Shown: positions 37,060-46,412 of the stretch, piece by piece | How positions within the stretch are numbered: position 1 is the first letter of the stretch | How the letters are laid out: each line of letters opens with the position of its first letter | Assembly (NCBI RefSeq): GCF_018688235.1 | Contig: NZ_CP061313.1 | Coordinates: forward strand, 1,285,130 to 1,349,129 | Reading direction: 5' to 3' | Length of the DNA stretch: 64,000 bases | Origin: Polynucleobacter sp. AP-Nino-20-G2 | Lineage (GTDB): Bacteria; Pseudomonadota; Gammaproteobacteria; Burkholderiales; Burkholderiaceae | The notes under the pieces: generated by a model | Seen by the model: the letters and a program-made list of their open reading frames with translations, nothing else | Told to the model about the DNA's origin: nothing | Database searches by the model: none | Program-made: the position numbers and the translations under genes

Positions 37060-37911
37060 TTAAGAGGCTGCTTTAGGGTTGATTTGCTTGGTCATGAGAT
37101 TTGACCAACGAGGCAAAGCCTCCATCGCATTTTGCCAAACAGCGATGGAAAATGCCTCATCACTGATTCCGCGAATGGCCGCCAATTGCTGAGTAATTCG
37201 AGGAAGCAATGCGGGCTCATTCAACAACCCGCCCTCACCTTTAAGCCAAGATGGCGGAATATCAGGGGCGTCCGTTTCGGTCACGATGCTGCTTAGCGGT
37301 AGTTCTTGTAATAAGCGGCGGATTTGCAAGGCGCGATCATAGGTTGCCGCACCTCCAAAGCCTAACTTAAAGCCAAGCCCAATAAATTGTTCAGCTTGTT
37401 GATGACTACCATTAAATGCATGTGCTATTCCACCTGGCACTGCTCGCCTTCTTAAAGCTTTCAGAATGGCGTCTTGTGAGCGGCGTACATGCAAAATCAC
37501 AGGCAACTGAAATTCTTGAGCAAGATCCAATTGCGCATGAAAGAAGTACTCTTGTCGCTGAGGATCTAAACCCTCTACGAAATAATCCAAGCCAATTTCT
37601 CCGATACCAACAAAGCGCGGATCATCCATCGATTGCTCAATATGGGATTTCAAAACCGCTATATCACTCTCTTTGGCTTGATTGATATAGAGAGGATGAA
37701 TGCCTAGGGTGTAAACAAGCCCAGTAATATCACTACTGTAATTTCTGATCAAGCCTTTAACGACATCGCAATCTGACGCCCGCACTGTTGGAACAAGAAT
37801 TGCCTTAACCCCGGCATCAGCCGCATACGAAATGATCTTCGCGAGCTGATCAGTAAATTCTGGGGCGTCTAAATGGCAATGGGTATCAACCCAATTCAGA
37901 GCATCGCTCAT
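37060..37911 (-). CDS. TatD-family metal-dependent hydrolase
   Basis: TIM-barrel metallohydrolase related to TatD DNase (3'-5' exonuclease activity is known for E. coli TatD). The 283 residues carry the metal motifs DTHCHLDAPEF (residues 9-19), IGEIGLDYF, VILHVRRS and TETDAPDIPP. The ATG overlaps the lolD stop as ATGA. Which paralogue (TatD, YcfH or YjjV type) is not resolved; the position next to lolCD and comEC suggests the YcfH type. Confidence 0.9.
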   Translation of the reverse strand: MSDALNWVDTHCHLDAPEFTDQLAKIISYAADAGVKAILVPTVRASDCDVVKGLIRNYSSDITGLVYTLGIHPLYINQAKESDIAVLKSHIEQSMDDPRFVGIGEIGLDYFVEGLDPQRQEYFFHAQLDLAQEFQLPVILHVRRSQDAILKALRRRAVPGGIAHAFNGSHQQAEQFIGLGFKLGFGGAATYDRALQIRRLLQELPLSSIVTETDAPDIPPSWLKGEGGLLNEPALLPRITQQLAAIRGISDEAFSIAVWQNAMEALPRWSNLMTKQINPKAAS

Positions 37912-38615
37912 TGTGAAAACGTTTTTAATACTCCGCGCTCTAAATGCAAAATGCGGTCACAACGTTTGGCGCGGATAGGGTCATGGGTCACAATCACAAA
38001 GGCCGTGCCTTGCTCGCGAGCGATATTCAACATCAAATCAAACACACCATCAGCAGTTTCTGTATCGAGATTACCAGTTGGCTCATCCGCCAAGACGCAG
38101 GCGGGGTTTCCAACCAATGCTCGCGCTACTGCAACACGCTGACGCTCACCACCAGAAAGCTCGCCAGGAGTATGTTGCACTCGTTTTGCCAATCCCACAG
38201 CATGCAACATGTGATTAGCCCGCTCCATAGCTTCATCATTACCTAAACCACGGATACGCAGTGGCAAGGCGACATTTTCTACGGCGCTAAATTCATCCAA
38301 GAGGTGGTGAAATTGGTAAATAAAACCAAGGCCCTGGTTGCGCAATTGATCCAATTTGCCCACAGGTAATTGATGAAGATTCTCACCAGCCAACATCACA
38401 GAACCAGCACTCGGTGCATCTAAGCCACCTAGCAAGTGCAACAAGGTGCTCTTTCCAGAGCCAGAAGATCCGATGATTGCTACTTTCTCAGAAGTAATGA
38501 CATCCAAATCAATCGCCTTGAGCACTTCAACAGCGGTCACGCCTTTCCCATAGGTCTTTGCCAAACCTTTAGCGCTGAGCACTAAATTCGATGTGGGATG
38601 TATTGTATTACTCAT
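37908..38615 (-). CDS. lolD: Lipoprotein-releasing ABC transporter ATPase LolD
   Basis: ATP-binding subunit of the LolCDE complex that extracts lipoproteins from the inner membrane. The 235 residues have Walker A GSSGSGKSTLLHLLGG, Q-loop FIYQFHHLLDEFSA, signature LSGGERQRVAVARAL and Walker B VLADEPTGNLD. The frame is open to 38690, but ATG 38615 (MSNTIHPTSN) gives the normal length and overlaps the lolC stop by 8 bp. Confidence 0.95.
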   Translation of the reverse strand: MSNTIHPTSNLVLSAKGLAKTYGKGVTAVEVLKAIDLDVITSEKVAIIGSSGSGKSTLLHLLGGLDAPSAGSVMLAGENLHQLPVGKLDQLRNQGLGFIYQFHHLLDEFSAVENVALPLRIRGLGNDEAMERANHMLHAVGLAKRVQHTPGELSGGERQRVAVARALVGNPACVLADEPTGNLDTETADGVFDLMLNIAREQGTAFVIVTHDPIRAKRCDRILHLERGVLKTFSQ

Positions 38616-39870
38616 AACGCAAGGCCTCCGCTGGTTGAACTTGAGCGGCACGTCTGCTTGGATACAAAGTCGCCAACACTGATAAACCAAAGGCCATTAA
38701 GCCAACAGTAAGTACATCAGAAAGTCGAACGTCTGATGGCAACTCACTAATAAAGTACACATCACGCGGCAAGAAACGTACCCTGAATATAGCTTCGATT
38801 GCTGGCACGATGACATCAATATTTAAGGCAATTAACAGACCCAAACCGACTCCAGCCAAGGAGCCCAGCAATCCAATGGCCAAGCCTTGCACGAGGAAGA
38901 TGCGTTGAATTAATCCTGGGCTAGCACCCATCGTTCTCAATATGGCGATATCCGCCTGCTTCTCATTCACGGTCATGACTAAAGTAGAGACCAGATTAAA
39001 TGCAGCAACGGCAATAATGAGCGTCAAGATGATGAACATCATTTTTCTTTCGGTTTGAACTGCGGCAAACCAATTGCGGTTGGAGCGGGACCAATCCGTT
39101 ACCCACAGTGCCTGCGGCACGACTTGCGCCAATTCTGAAGCAATCTCTGGAGCGCGCTGCATATCATCCACTTTGACACGCAGACCAGAAGGATTCTGCA
39201 AGCGCAACAATGCCGCAGCATCTTTCCAGTGCATGATTGCTAAAGAGCTATCGTATTCGTAATGGCCGCTATCCACAATTCCAACCACCTGGAGAGTACG
39301 CATCCTCGGCATAGCGCCTGCCGGAGTGAGGTCGCTTTCTGGCACGATCAGATTAATACGATCGCCCACACGCGCACCAATAATGCTTGCTAACTGCGCA
39401 CCCAAGGCGACACCAAAACTACCTGGCTTCAAATCCTCAACACTGCCAGCAACGAATTGCTTGGGTAAATCAGAAACCTTGCCCTCTTCACTTGGTAACA
39501 CGCCACGAATAGCAACGCCACGCATGACATTTTCACGACTGAGCAAACCTTGCGAACTCACCATAGGCGCGACACCCAATACGTGCGGCTGGGAGGCGAC
39601 TTTAAGAGAAACAGCCTCCCAATTCGCCAGACCATCGGGAGCAGTAATTTCAACGTGGGAGAGCACGGACAGCATGCGATCTCGCACCTCTTTCTGGAAA
39701 CCATTCATCACAGAAAGCACCACAATAAGGGCTGCAACCCCTAGGGCAATGCCTGCGGTGGATATTCCGGAAATAAAAGATAGGAAGCCATCGCGCTTGC
39801 CGACGATCTTGCGACGCTTAGATCGGGTATAACGCAGGCCAATTTCCAGCTCAATAGGAAGTCTCAACAT
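38608..39870 (-). CDS. lolC: Lipoprotein-releasing ABC transporter permease LolC/LolE
   Basis: Membrane subunit of the Lol transporter. The 420 residues have the MacB/FtsX topology: one N-terminal membrane segment (ISTAGIALGVAALIVVLSVMNGF, with the family G-A-L motif), a large periplasmic domain (about 50-270), then three C-terminal segments. Start ATG 39870 (MLRLPIELEIGLRYTR) fits the family; a GTG two codons upstream is possible. Only one permease gene is present, so the transporter may be a LolC-type homodimer (LolF-like). Confidence 0.93.
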   Translation of the reverse strand: MLRLPIELEIGLRYTRSKRRKIVGKRDGFLSFISGISTAGIALGVAALIVVLSVMNGFQKEVRDRMLSVLSHVEITAPDGLANWEAVSLKVASQPHVLGVAPMVSSQGLLSRENVMRGVAIRGVLPSEEGKVSDLPKQFVAGSVEDLKPGSFGVALGAQLASIIGARVGDRINLIVPESDLTPAGAMPRMRTLQVVGIVDSGHYEYDSSLAIMHWKDAAALLRLQNPSGLRVKVDDMQRAPEIASELAQVVPQALWVTDWSRSNRNWFAAVQTERKMMFIILTLIIAVAAFNLVSTLVMTVNEKQADIAILRTMGASPGLIQRIFLVQGLAIGLLGSLAGVGLGLLIALNIDVIVPAIEAIFRVRFLPRDVYFISELPSDVRLSDVLTVGLMAFGLSVLATLYPSRRAAQVQPAEALRYE

Positions 39871-39916
39871 GACCACAGTTTAGACAATCACATAGACAAT
39901 GCGATGGATTCTGTAA

Positions 39917-40894
39917 ATGCCACCTAAAATCAGGGGAATGACTGCCAATTTCACCTCCCAAAACACCACATCTAGGCGCTTTACCCTCATGCTCTCAGGG
40001 GAGGATGCGTTTGATCTTGATTTGGCACAAAACTCACCTCCCAGCGGACTTCCCCAAGAGCGCTTCCTATTAGGCGACAAGCTGCCAATTGCCCCAATAT
40101 TGTTGATGGCTCAAAGCGCTGTGGCATTTGACCCCCAACAGGTGATCGCCTGCCTGCAACCAGTCCACCTTCATGCCACTAGAGACCATTTAATTTTGAT
40201 GGCGCAAAGCCAGGTTGATCTGACTGCCGAAGAATCCAATGCTCTCCTAAAAGTAGCAATTCCCTTTATTGAGGAAGACTTCCAACACAAAGTGTTATTT
40301 CAAGGACAGGGGGATTGGTTTATTCCCGCCGGCCCTTTTGCCAGCCTCGCCACCCACTCGATCGAACAGGCTCATGGTCGCAATATTGATTGGTGGATGC
40401 CTCGCGATACTCATGAAGCGGGATTGGCCAGACTCTGGCGCAAACTTCAAAATGAAATCCAAATGCTCTGGCATATTGATCCTGTCAATGAGCAGCGCGC
40501 GCAAATCGGACTGCCAAGTATTAACTCCCTTTGGATTAGTGGCATTGGGAAATTAGCAGATGTTCAGGCACCCCAGCTTCTTCAAAGCGCTAACAATATT
40601 TATGGAGATCACCCCACCCTAGCTGGATTGGCAAAATTTCTTGATCGCCCACACCAACATAAAATTGATTTTGCAAATTTAGTTAACGCATTTGCTTGGG
40701 TGAGCAATCCAGAAACACATTGGGGTAACTTGAGGCAAGCCCTATTAGATAAAACAATCGATGAACTAGAAATCATTGACTTTCAAACAGGCAAACCACG
40801 TCATCGAATCTTCACCGCTAAAGACGTAAATAGAAAATCGTGGGCATTCTGGAAAAAGTCCGAGCCCCTAAGCTGGCCAGAAATCGCAGGGTAA
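39917..40894 (+). CDS. RpfE-type protein
   Basis: 325 residues resembling the 'regulatory protein, RpfE type' family, which sits next to recJ in many beta- and gammaproteobacteria. The biochemical role is not established; no membrane segment, signal peptide or recognised catalytic motif is seen. There are conserved-looking stretches (EESNALLKVAIPFIEED, SLWISGIGKL). The start is uncertain: ATG 39917 was taken, with ATG 39938 (MTANFTSQ) an alternative. It ends 4 bp before recJ, so the two are probably cotranslated. Identification is from memory of the family plus context. Confidence 0.65.
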   Translation: MPPKIRGMTANFTSQNTTSRRFTLMLSGEDAFDLDLAQNSPPSGLPQERFLLGDKLPIAPILLMAQSAVAFDPQQVIACLQPVHLHATRDHLILMAQSQVDLTAEESNALLKVAIPFIEEDFQHKVLFQGQGDWFIPAGPFASLATHSIEQAHGRNIDWWMPRDTHEAGLARLWRKLQNEIQMLWHIDPVNEQRAQIGLPSINSLWISGIGKLADVQAPQLLQSANNIYGDHPTLAGLAKFLDRPHQHKIDFANLVNAFAWVSNPETHWGNLRQALLDKTIDELEIIDFQTGKPRHRIFTAKDVNRKSWAFWKKSEPLSWPEIAG

Positions 40895-40898
40895 GAGC

Positions 40899-42644
40899 AT
40901 GAGTTTATTTTCGCAGCGTCCTTTCTCCGACCGCACCGCTACTTGGCTACAGCAAAGTGGCTTGCATCCACTACTCGCCAGATTATTTGCGGCGCGCGGG
41001 ATCGATAAGCCGGAAGAATTATCACTAGACCTCAAGGGCTTACTGTCACCTGTCGAGCTCAAGAATTGCATTAGTACCGCCACTTTGTTAGCGGATATCT
41101 TAGAGCGCAAGGAATCGATGCTAGTGGTTGCAGACTATGACTGCGACGGCGCTACTGCATGCGCAGTAGCGGTACGCGGACTCAAAATGTTAGGTGGCGC
41201 CGATACCGCTATTCAATTTCTAGTGCCTAACCGATTTACGATGGGTTATGGCTTAACACCTGAAGTCGTTGAGTTGGCGGCGCAACAACAGCCAAAACCC
41301 AAATACCTCATTACCGTTGATAACGGCATTGCTAGTGAGGCCGGTGTAGATCGAGCTCATGAATTAGGTATGGAAGTGATTGTTACGGACCATCACCTGC
41401 CCGGTGATAAGCTGCCAAAAGCTACGGCAATCGTCAACCCAAATCAACCTGGCTGCAGCTTTCCAAGCAAAGCACTCGCTGGCGTAGGCGTGATGTTTTA
41501 TGTACTGGTAGCACTTCGTGCCGAACTGCGTAAGCGTGAAAAATTCACAGCAGAAACCCAGCCGAAAATTGAAAACCTATTAGACCTCGTTGCACTAGGA
41601 ACAGTGGCCGACGTTGCTCAGCTTGATCGCAACAACCGGATATTAGTTTCCAACGGCCTAAAGCGTATTCGCACAGGGATTTCACAAGTAGGCATTCAAG
41701 CCCTCTTTCAGGCGGCAGGCCGCGATCCACGTAAAGCCAATACTTTTGACTTAGGCTTTGCGATAGGGCCGCGTCTTAACGCCGCTGGTCGACTTGCGGA
41801 TATGACTTTAGGGATTCGCCTATTGCTGAGCAACAAGCAAGATGAAGCCATTGAACTCGCTTACGAACTCGATCGCATCAACCGCGAGCGACGGGTGATT
41901 GAAACGGGTATGCAAGAAACCGCTCTCGCCCATCTTGCTGAAGACCAACTGGCGGGCACTATGGCGGATCGCAATAGTATTTGCCTTTGGAATGCAGAGT
42001 GGCACCAAGGTGTTGTCGGAATCGTGGCATCCCGCCTTAAAGAACGCTTTAATCGACCTGCAATCGTTTTTGCTCCTGCCGATGGCGCCACCGGAGAGGA
42101 ATTGCGTGGTTCAGGCAGATCGCTAACAGGCTTTCATTTACGAGATGCTCTCGATATCGTTTCTAAACGCGAACCCGGTCTCATCCTGAAATTTGGTGGC
42201 CATGCCATGGCAGCGGGCCTGACAATCCGCAAATCGGATTTTGAGCGTTTTGACACCGTGTTCCAGCAGGTCGCCGATGAACTACTCAACGATGAGCTAC
42301 TTGAGCGTCGTCATATTCACGATGGAGCTTTGGCGCCATCAGACTTCACACCAGAAATGGGAGATCTCCTGGCCGAAGAAATCTGGGGTCAAGGCTTTCC
42401 TCAGCCTATTTTTTATGGGGAATTTGAGGTCGGACAACAAAGCCTGATGAAGGAAAAACATCTACGCCTACAGTTGCGCCCCCTAGGAGATGGGCAAGTA
42501 TCTAGCAAGCCTTTTACTGGGGTCTGGTTCAATCGTACCCAAACTCTGCCATCAAGAGCCAAGCTGGCCTACCGACTAGTGACGGACCGCTTTCAGGGGC
42601 AGGCACGGGTTCAGCTCATGATTGAGGCCCATGACGAGGGCTAA
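40899..42644 (+). CDS. recJ: Single-stranded-DNA-specific exonuclease RecJ
   Basis: 5'-3' exonuclease for recombination and mismatch repair, of the DHH phosphoesterase family. The 581 residues carry VADYDCDGATACAVA (about residues 73-87), TVDNGIASE and VTDHHLPGD (the DHH motif), then DHHA1 and OB parts (GRSLTGFHLRDAL, KFGGHAMAAGL). Complete. Confidence 0.97.
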   Translation: MSLFSQRPFSDRTATWLQQSGLHPLLARLFAARGIDKPEELSLDLKGLLSPVELKNCISTATLLADILERKESMLVVADYDCDGATACAVAVRGLKMLGGADTAIQFLVPNRFTMGYGLTPEVVELAAQQQPKPKYLITVDNGIASEAGVDRAHELGMEVIVTDHHLPGDKLPKATAIVNPNQPGCSFPSKALAGVGVMFYVLVALRAELRKREKFTAETQPKIENLLDLVALGTVADVAQLDRNNRILVSNGLKRIRTGISQVGIQALFQAAGRDPRKANTFDLGFAIGPRLNAAGRLADMTLGIRLLLSNKQDEAIELAYELDRINRERRVIETGMQETALAHLAEDQLAGTMADRNSICLWNAEWHQGVVGIVASRLKERFNRPAIVFAPADGATGEELRGSGRSLTGFHLRDALDIVSKREPGLILKFGGHAMAAGLTIRKSDFERFDTVFQQVADELLNDELLERRHIHDGALAPSDFTPEMGDLLAEEIWGQGFPQPIFYGEFEVGQQSLMKEKHLRLQLRPLGDGQVSSKPFTGVWFNRTQTLPSRAKLAYRLVTDRFQGQARVQLMIEAHDEG

Positions 42645-42672
42645 ACTGGAATAACCCCCTTATAATCAGGGG

Positions 42673-43777
42673 ATGGAAGCCGAACAACTTAATATTATTT
42701 CAAATACCCTCTCCGATCTGCTCACGCGTGAGCAAGCACTTCGGGGGTATCTTTGACTTCGAAGTAAAGTCACGACGCCTTACCGAAGTTAACTCTATTC
42801 TTGAAGATCCCACCATCTGGGATGATCAAAAGAAAGCACAAGCCCTCGGCAAAGAAAAGAAATTGCTCGATGGTGTTGTTGCCACCCTTACCGATTTAAA
42901 TACCAACATCACTGGCGCCATCGAATTATTCGATATGGCAAAAGAAGAGAGTGATTTTGAGACGATTGCCGCTATCGAGCAAGATGTCGAAGGCTATAGC
43001 AAGATCATTCACGATCTAGAGTTCCGCCGCATGTTCCACAACGAGATGGATTCATGCAACTGTTTTATTGATATTCAAGCAGGTGCTGGCGGCACTGAGG
43101 CTTGCGACTGGGCAAGCATGCTCTTTCGCCAATATCTTAAGTACTGCGAACGCAAAGGCTACAAAACAGAAATTCTGGAAGAGTCTGATGGCGATGTTGC
43201 TGGCATTAAGAGCGCGACAATTAAGGTGGATGGAGAATATGCTTACGGCCACCTTCGCTCAGAAACTGGCGTGCATCGTTTAGTGCGCAAGTCCCCATTT
43301 GACTCCTCGAATGGGCGCCACACCTCTTTTGCCAGTATTTATGTCTACCCCGAGATTGATGACTCGATTGAAATCGACGTCAATCCCGCCGATATTCGTA
43401 CCGACACTTATCGCGCATCTGGCGCCGGCGGACAGCACATCAATAAAACTGACTCTGCAGTTCGCTTAACCCACCTTCCAACCGGAATTGTGGTGCAGTG
43501 CCAGAACGATCGAAGCCAGCACCGCAACAGAGCGGAAGCGATGACAATGTTGAAGTCACGCCTCTATGAACATGAGATGCAAAAGCGTCGGGCTGAACAA
43601 GACAAGCTAGAAGCTAGCAAAACCGATGTGGGCTGGGGTCATCAGATTCGATCTTATGTTCTTGATCAGAGCCGCATTAAAGACTTACGCACCAACGTTG
43701 AGATTTCCAACACACAAAAAGTATTGGATGGTGATCTCGATGCATTCATTGAAGCCAGCCTAAAACAAGGCGTCTGA
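42673..43777 (+). CDS. prfB: Peptide chain release factor 2 (programmed +1 frameshift)
   Basis: Release factor recognising UGA and UAA. The 5' part starts at ATG 42673 (MEAEQLNIISNTL) and reaches an in-frame TGA at 42754-42756. A +1 shift at CTT-TGA-C joins it to the main frame (DFEVKSRRL...), giving 367 residues, the family length. The SPF stop-codon-reading tripeptide (KSPFDSSNGR) and the GGQ hydrolysis motif (ASGAGGQHINKTDS) are present. A shorter in-frame start at 42728 lacks the conserved N terminus. It lies between recJ and lysS; prfB-lysS is a common pair. Confidence 0.97.
42742..42757 (+). promoter_or_regulatory. RF2 recoding site (SD-like element plus slippery CTT-TGA-C)
   Basis: CGGGGG (42742-42747) is a Shine-Dalgarno-like purine run placed a few bases before CTT TGA C (42751-42757). 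Low RF2 leaves the UGA unread, the ribosome slips +1 and full-length RF2 is made. The site matches the classic bacterial arrangement and keeps RF2 under autogenous control. Confidence 0.95.
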
Positions 43778-43810
43778 TCAATTACCCCATTCCAGCTATA
43801 CATAATTTAT

Positions 43811-45355
43811 ATGAACGATAAAGTGAATCAATCCCCCGCTACTGAAGTTGTTGATGAGAACCACATCATTGTAGAGCGACGTGAAAAATTAGCCAAGCTA
43901 CGCGAGGGTGGCGTTGCATTTCCAAATGACTTTGTACCAACCCATTTAGCCGCCGATCTTCATACCCACTATGACAGCCTGACTAAAGAAGAGTTGGCAG
44001 CCAAGAAAGTACATGTCAAAGTGGCCGGTCGCATGGTTCTCAAACGCGTCATGGGTAAAGCAAGCTTTGCGACTATTCAAGATCGTAGCGGTCAGATTCA
44101 GTTCTACATCAATGATGAAATTAGTGGTGCGGATACTCATGCCGCGTTCAAGCACTGGGATATGGGCGACTTCATCGCCGCTGAAGGTCATTTATTCAAA
44201 ACCAATAAAGGCGAACTCTCCGTTGAGTGCAGCAATCTGCGCCTATTGAGCAAATCATTACGCCCTCTTCCAGACAAATTCCACGGTCTTTCTGATTTAG
44301 AAACTAAATATCGTCAGCGCTATGTTGACCTCATCGTCAATCCAGAAAGTCGCAATACTTTTAGAGCGCGTAGCAATACTATCGCTTCATTGCGTCGCCA
44401 TATGTTGGATGCAGAATTCATGGAGGTGGAAACGCCAATGTTGCACCCTATTCCAGGAGGCGCAACTGCTAAACCATTTATTACCCACCACAATGCCCTA
44501 GACATGCAGATGTTCTTGCGTATCGCTCCAGAACTCTATCTAAAGCGCTTGGTGGTGGGTGGCTTTGAACGTGTCTTTGAAATTAACCGCAACTTCCGTA
44601 ACGAAGGTGTAAGCCCGCGTCACAACCCAGAATTCACCATGATGGAGTTCTATGCAGCCTATACAGACTACCGTTGGCTCATGGATTTCACGGAGAGCTT
44701 AATTCGCTCTGCTGCGATTGATGCGCAAGGTACCGCAGTACTAACCCACCAAGGTCGTGAGCTTGATCTGAGCAAGCCCTTCCAGCGCTTAACGATTACT
44801 GAAGCCATCTTGAAATACTGCGGTCAGTCCAATAAGAGCTATGAGGCTGCACAATTAGAGGATGCGGCATTCATTCGTGCTGAATTGAAAAAAGGCGGCG
44901 AGAACCCAGATAGCCCCACTCTCAAGAATGCCGGCATTGGCGCACTCCAATTAGCCTTATTTGAATTGGTTGCCGAATCCCATCTTTGGGAACCAACTTA
45001 CATCATCGATTACCCAATCGAAGTGAGCCCGCTTGCCCGCGAATCCGATACGCGCCCTGGTATTACCGAGCGCTTTGAATTGTTCATCACCGGTCGCGAG
45101 ATTGCTAACGGCTTCTCCGAGCTCAATGATGCCGAAGATCAAGCTAATCGCTTCCGCAAGCAAGTGGAGCAAAAAGAAGCTGGCGATGAAGAGGCGATGT
45201 ACTTTGACCATGACTTCATTCGCGCCCTGGAATACGGTATGCCTCCAACTGGTGGTTGCGGTATCGGCATCGATCGTCTCGTGATGCTTCTGACGGATGC
45301 GCCAAATATTCGTGATGTGATTTTGTTTCCTCACCTGCGCCGCGAAGAAGAATAA
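43811..45355 (+). CDS. lysS: Lysyl-tRNA synthetase, class II
   Basis: Charges tRNA-Lys. The 514 residues have an N-terminal OB-fold anticodon-binding domain (about 60-180, AGRMVLKRVMGKASFATIQD) and the class II catalytic core with motif 1 (MEVETPMLHPIPGG), motif 2 (FEINRNFRNEGVSPRHNPEFT) and motif 3 (GCGIGIDRLVMLLTD). It lies 33 bp after prfB. Confidence 0.98.
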   Translation: MNDKVNQSPATEVVDENHIIVERREKLAKLREGGVAFPNDFVPTHLAADLHTHYDSLTKEELAAKKVHVKVAGRMVLKRVMGKASFATIQDRSGQIQFYINDEISGADTHAAFKHWDMGDFIAAEGHLFKTNKGELSVECSNLRLLSKSLRPLPDKFHGLSDLETKYRQRYVDLIVNPESRNTFRARSNTIASLRRHMLDAEFMEVETPMLHPIPGGATAKPFITHHNALDMQMFLRIAPELYLKRLVVGGFERVFEINRNFRNEGVSPRHNPEFTMMEFYAAYTDYRWLMDFTESLIRSAAIDAQGTAVLTHQGRELDLSKPFQRLTITEAILKYCGQSNKSYEAAQLEDAAFIRAELKKGGENPDSPTLKNAGIGALQLALFELVAESHLWEPTYIIDYPIEVSPLARESDTRPGITERFELFITGREIANGFSELNDAEDQANRFRKQVEQKEAGDEEAMYFDHDFIRALEYGMPPTGGCGIGIDRLVMLLTDAPNIRDVILFPHLRREEE

Positions 45356-45371
45356 GCCCCCTCTTCAATAT

Positions 45372-45399
45372 AAAAAGCCGCAGACATCTGCGGCTTTTT
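45372..45399. terminator. Bidirectional terminator between lysS and the OsmC-like gene
   Basis: A 13 bp inverted repeat (45372-45384 and 45387-45399) with core GCCGCAGA/TCTGCGGC, flanked by A5 and T5, serves lysS on plus (17 bp after its stop) and the OsmC-like gene on minus. Confidence 0.88.
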
Positions 45400-45420
45400 A
45401 TTTGGCTAAAACGGTTTTAC

Positions 45421-45879
45421 TTAAACCGCAGGATATAGCAACTTATCCTGACTGTCGATTACCGTGACATTGACTGGAATACCCAAGCTCACGCTGGAAG
45501 AGACGGTACAGAAATCCTGAAACTGTGCCAACACCCGATCTAGATTTTCCAAAGTCTCACCAGGCACTCCAACCCGAATTTCAACGTCGATCTTCAAAAT
45601 GCGTAAACGGTTCTGATCATTTCTACCGATTTCGCAACTCGCTTTAGTCTCGATTGGTTCGGGATTCTGCTTAAATTTTCTGAGAGCAAATAACAGCGAG
45701 TCTGATAAGCAATTGGCTACGCCCGCTAACAAGAACTGTGAGGGAGTAGCGCCCTGAGATCTGCCCAAGGGTGGTGGCTCATCGCCAAAAATCGGATCCC
45801 GCTCTTCGTTGTAATAGATTGAAAATTGATAGTCACTTTGTTGAACTAACCTTACTGATGGAGACTCGCCCATAGACAC
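45421..45879 (-). CDS. OsmC-family protein
   Basis: 152-residue member of the OsmC/Ohr fold, a family of cysteine-based peroxidases and related proteins. Two cysteines occur at the expected places (VANCLSDSL about residue 70 and DFCTVSSSV about residue 126). It is more like the general OsmC group than Ohr. It starts 3 bp after dsbB ends, so it may be co-transcribed with dsbB in a thiol-redox unit. The substrate is unknown. Confidence 0.85.
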   Translation of the reverse strand: MSMGESPSVRLVQQSDYQFSIYYNEERDPIFGDEPPPLGRSQGATPSQFLLAGVANCLSDSLLFALRKFKQNPEPIETKASCEIGRNDQNRLRILKIDVEIRVGVPGETLENLDRVLAQFQDFCTVSSSVSLGIPVNVTVIDSQDKLLYPAV

Positions 45880-45882
45880 CTT

Positions 45883-46374
45883 TTATTTAGTAGTTTTCTT
45901 AAAGAAGCTTACTGCCAATACCAGCAGAAAAAATGCAAACCAAAACAGAGACCATTCCGGAACCTGCAAACCTAGAATAGCTGGTAGCTTGGCGGAACAT
46001 AGGCCGTCGGCTTTGAATAACCAAGGCAAGCCCTTGGCCAACTGAAATTGATTGATCCAGGTCTCAAGCGGGTCAATTCCGCAAGAGCTCTCTGGGTGCG
46101 ATAGCAGCCAAACTTGACGCGTCGCTACAGATAGTCCGTAAGCTGCAGCAGCGGCTGCCAAGACATGGAATACTTTTCTCAATGGATTGAGTGGATCAAA
46201 CCCTGCTGCTATGAAGCAAAAAATCGCGATAGCCAGGTAGCCGACTCTTTGCAAAATACACAGAGGGCAAGGAAGAAAGCTGACCCCTTGATAGCCGACT
46301 TGCTGAAGAACGACTGCGAAAATGACTAAGCCCAAGCTAAGGAGGGAGAGGGAAAGGTATTTGGCTTGATTCAT
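45883..46374 (-). CDS. dsbB: Disulfide bond formation protein DsbB
   Basis: Inner-membrane quinone reductase that reoxidises DsbA. The 163 residues have four membrane segments, the first cysteine pair in PCPLCILQR (about residues 33-41), and a second pair in the second periplasmic loop (SSCGIDPLE and GLCSAKLP). ATG 46374 (MNQAKYLSL) gives the family N terminus; a TTG at 46416 overlapping the previous stop as TTGA is an alternative. No strong ribosome site is seen. Confidence 0.93.
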   Translation of the reverse strand: MNQAKYLSLSLLSLGLVIFAVVLQQVGYQGVSFLPCPLCILQRVGYLAIAIFCFIAAGFDPLNPLRKVFHVLAAAAAAYGLSVATRQVWLLSHPESSCGIDPLETWINQFQLAKGLPWLFKADGLCSAKLPAILGLQVPEWSLFWFAFFLLVLAVSFFKKTTK

Positions 46375-46412
46375 GAGCAAATGATAACTAAACCCCAATA
46401 GCCGAGAGAATC

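Noticed and set aside
42728..43777. prfB as an intact single-frame gene starting at 42728
   Set aside because: This start lacks the conserved N terminus, while the frame from 42673 plus the slippery stop gives the full family length.
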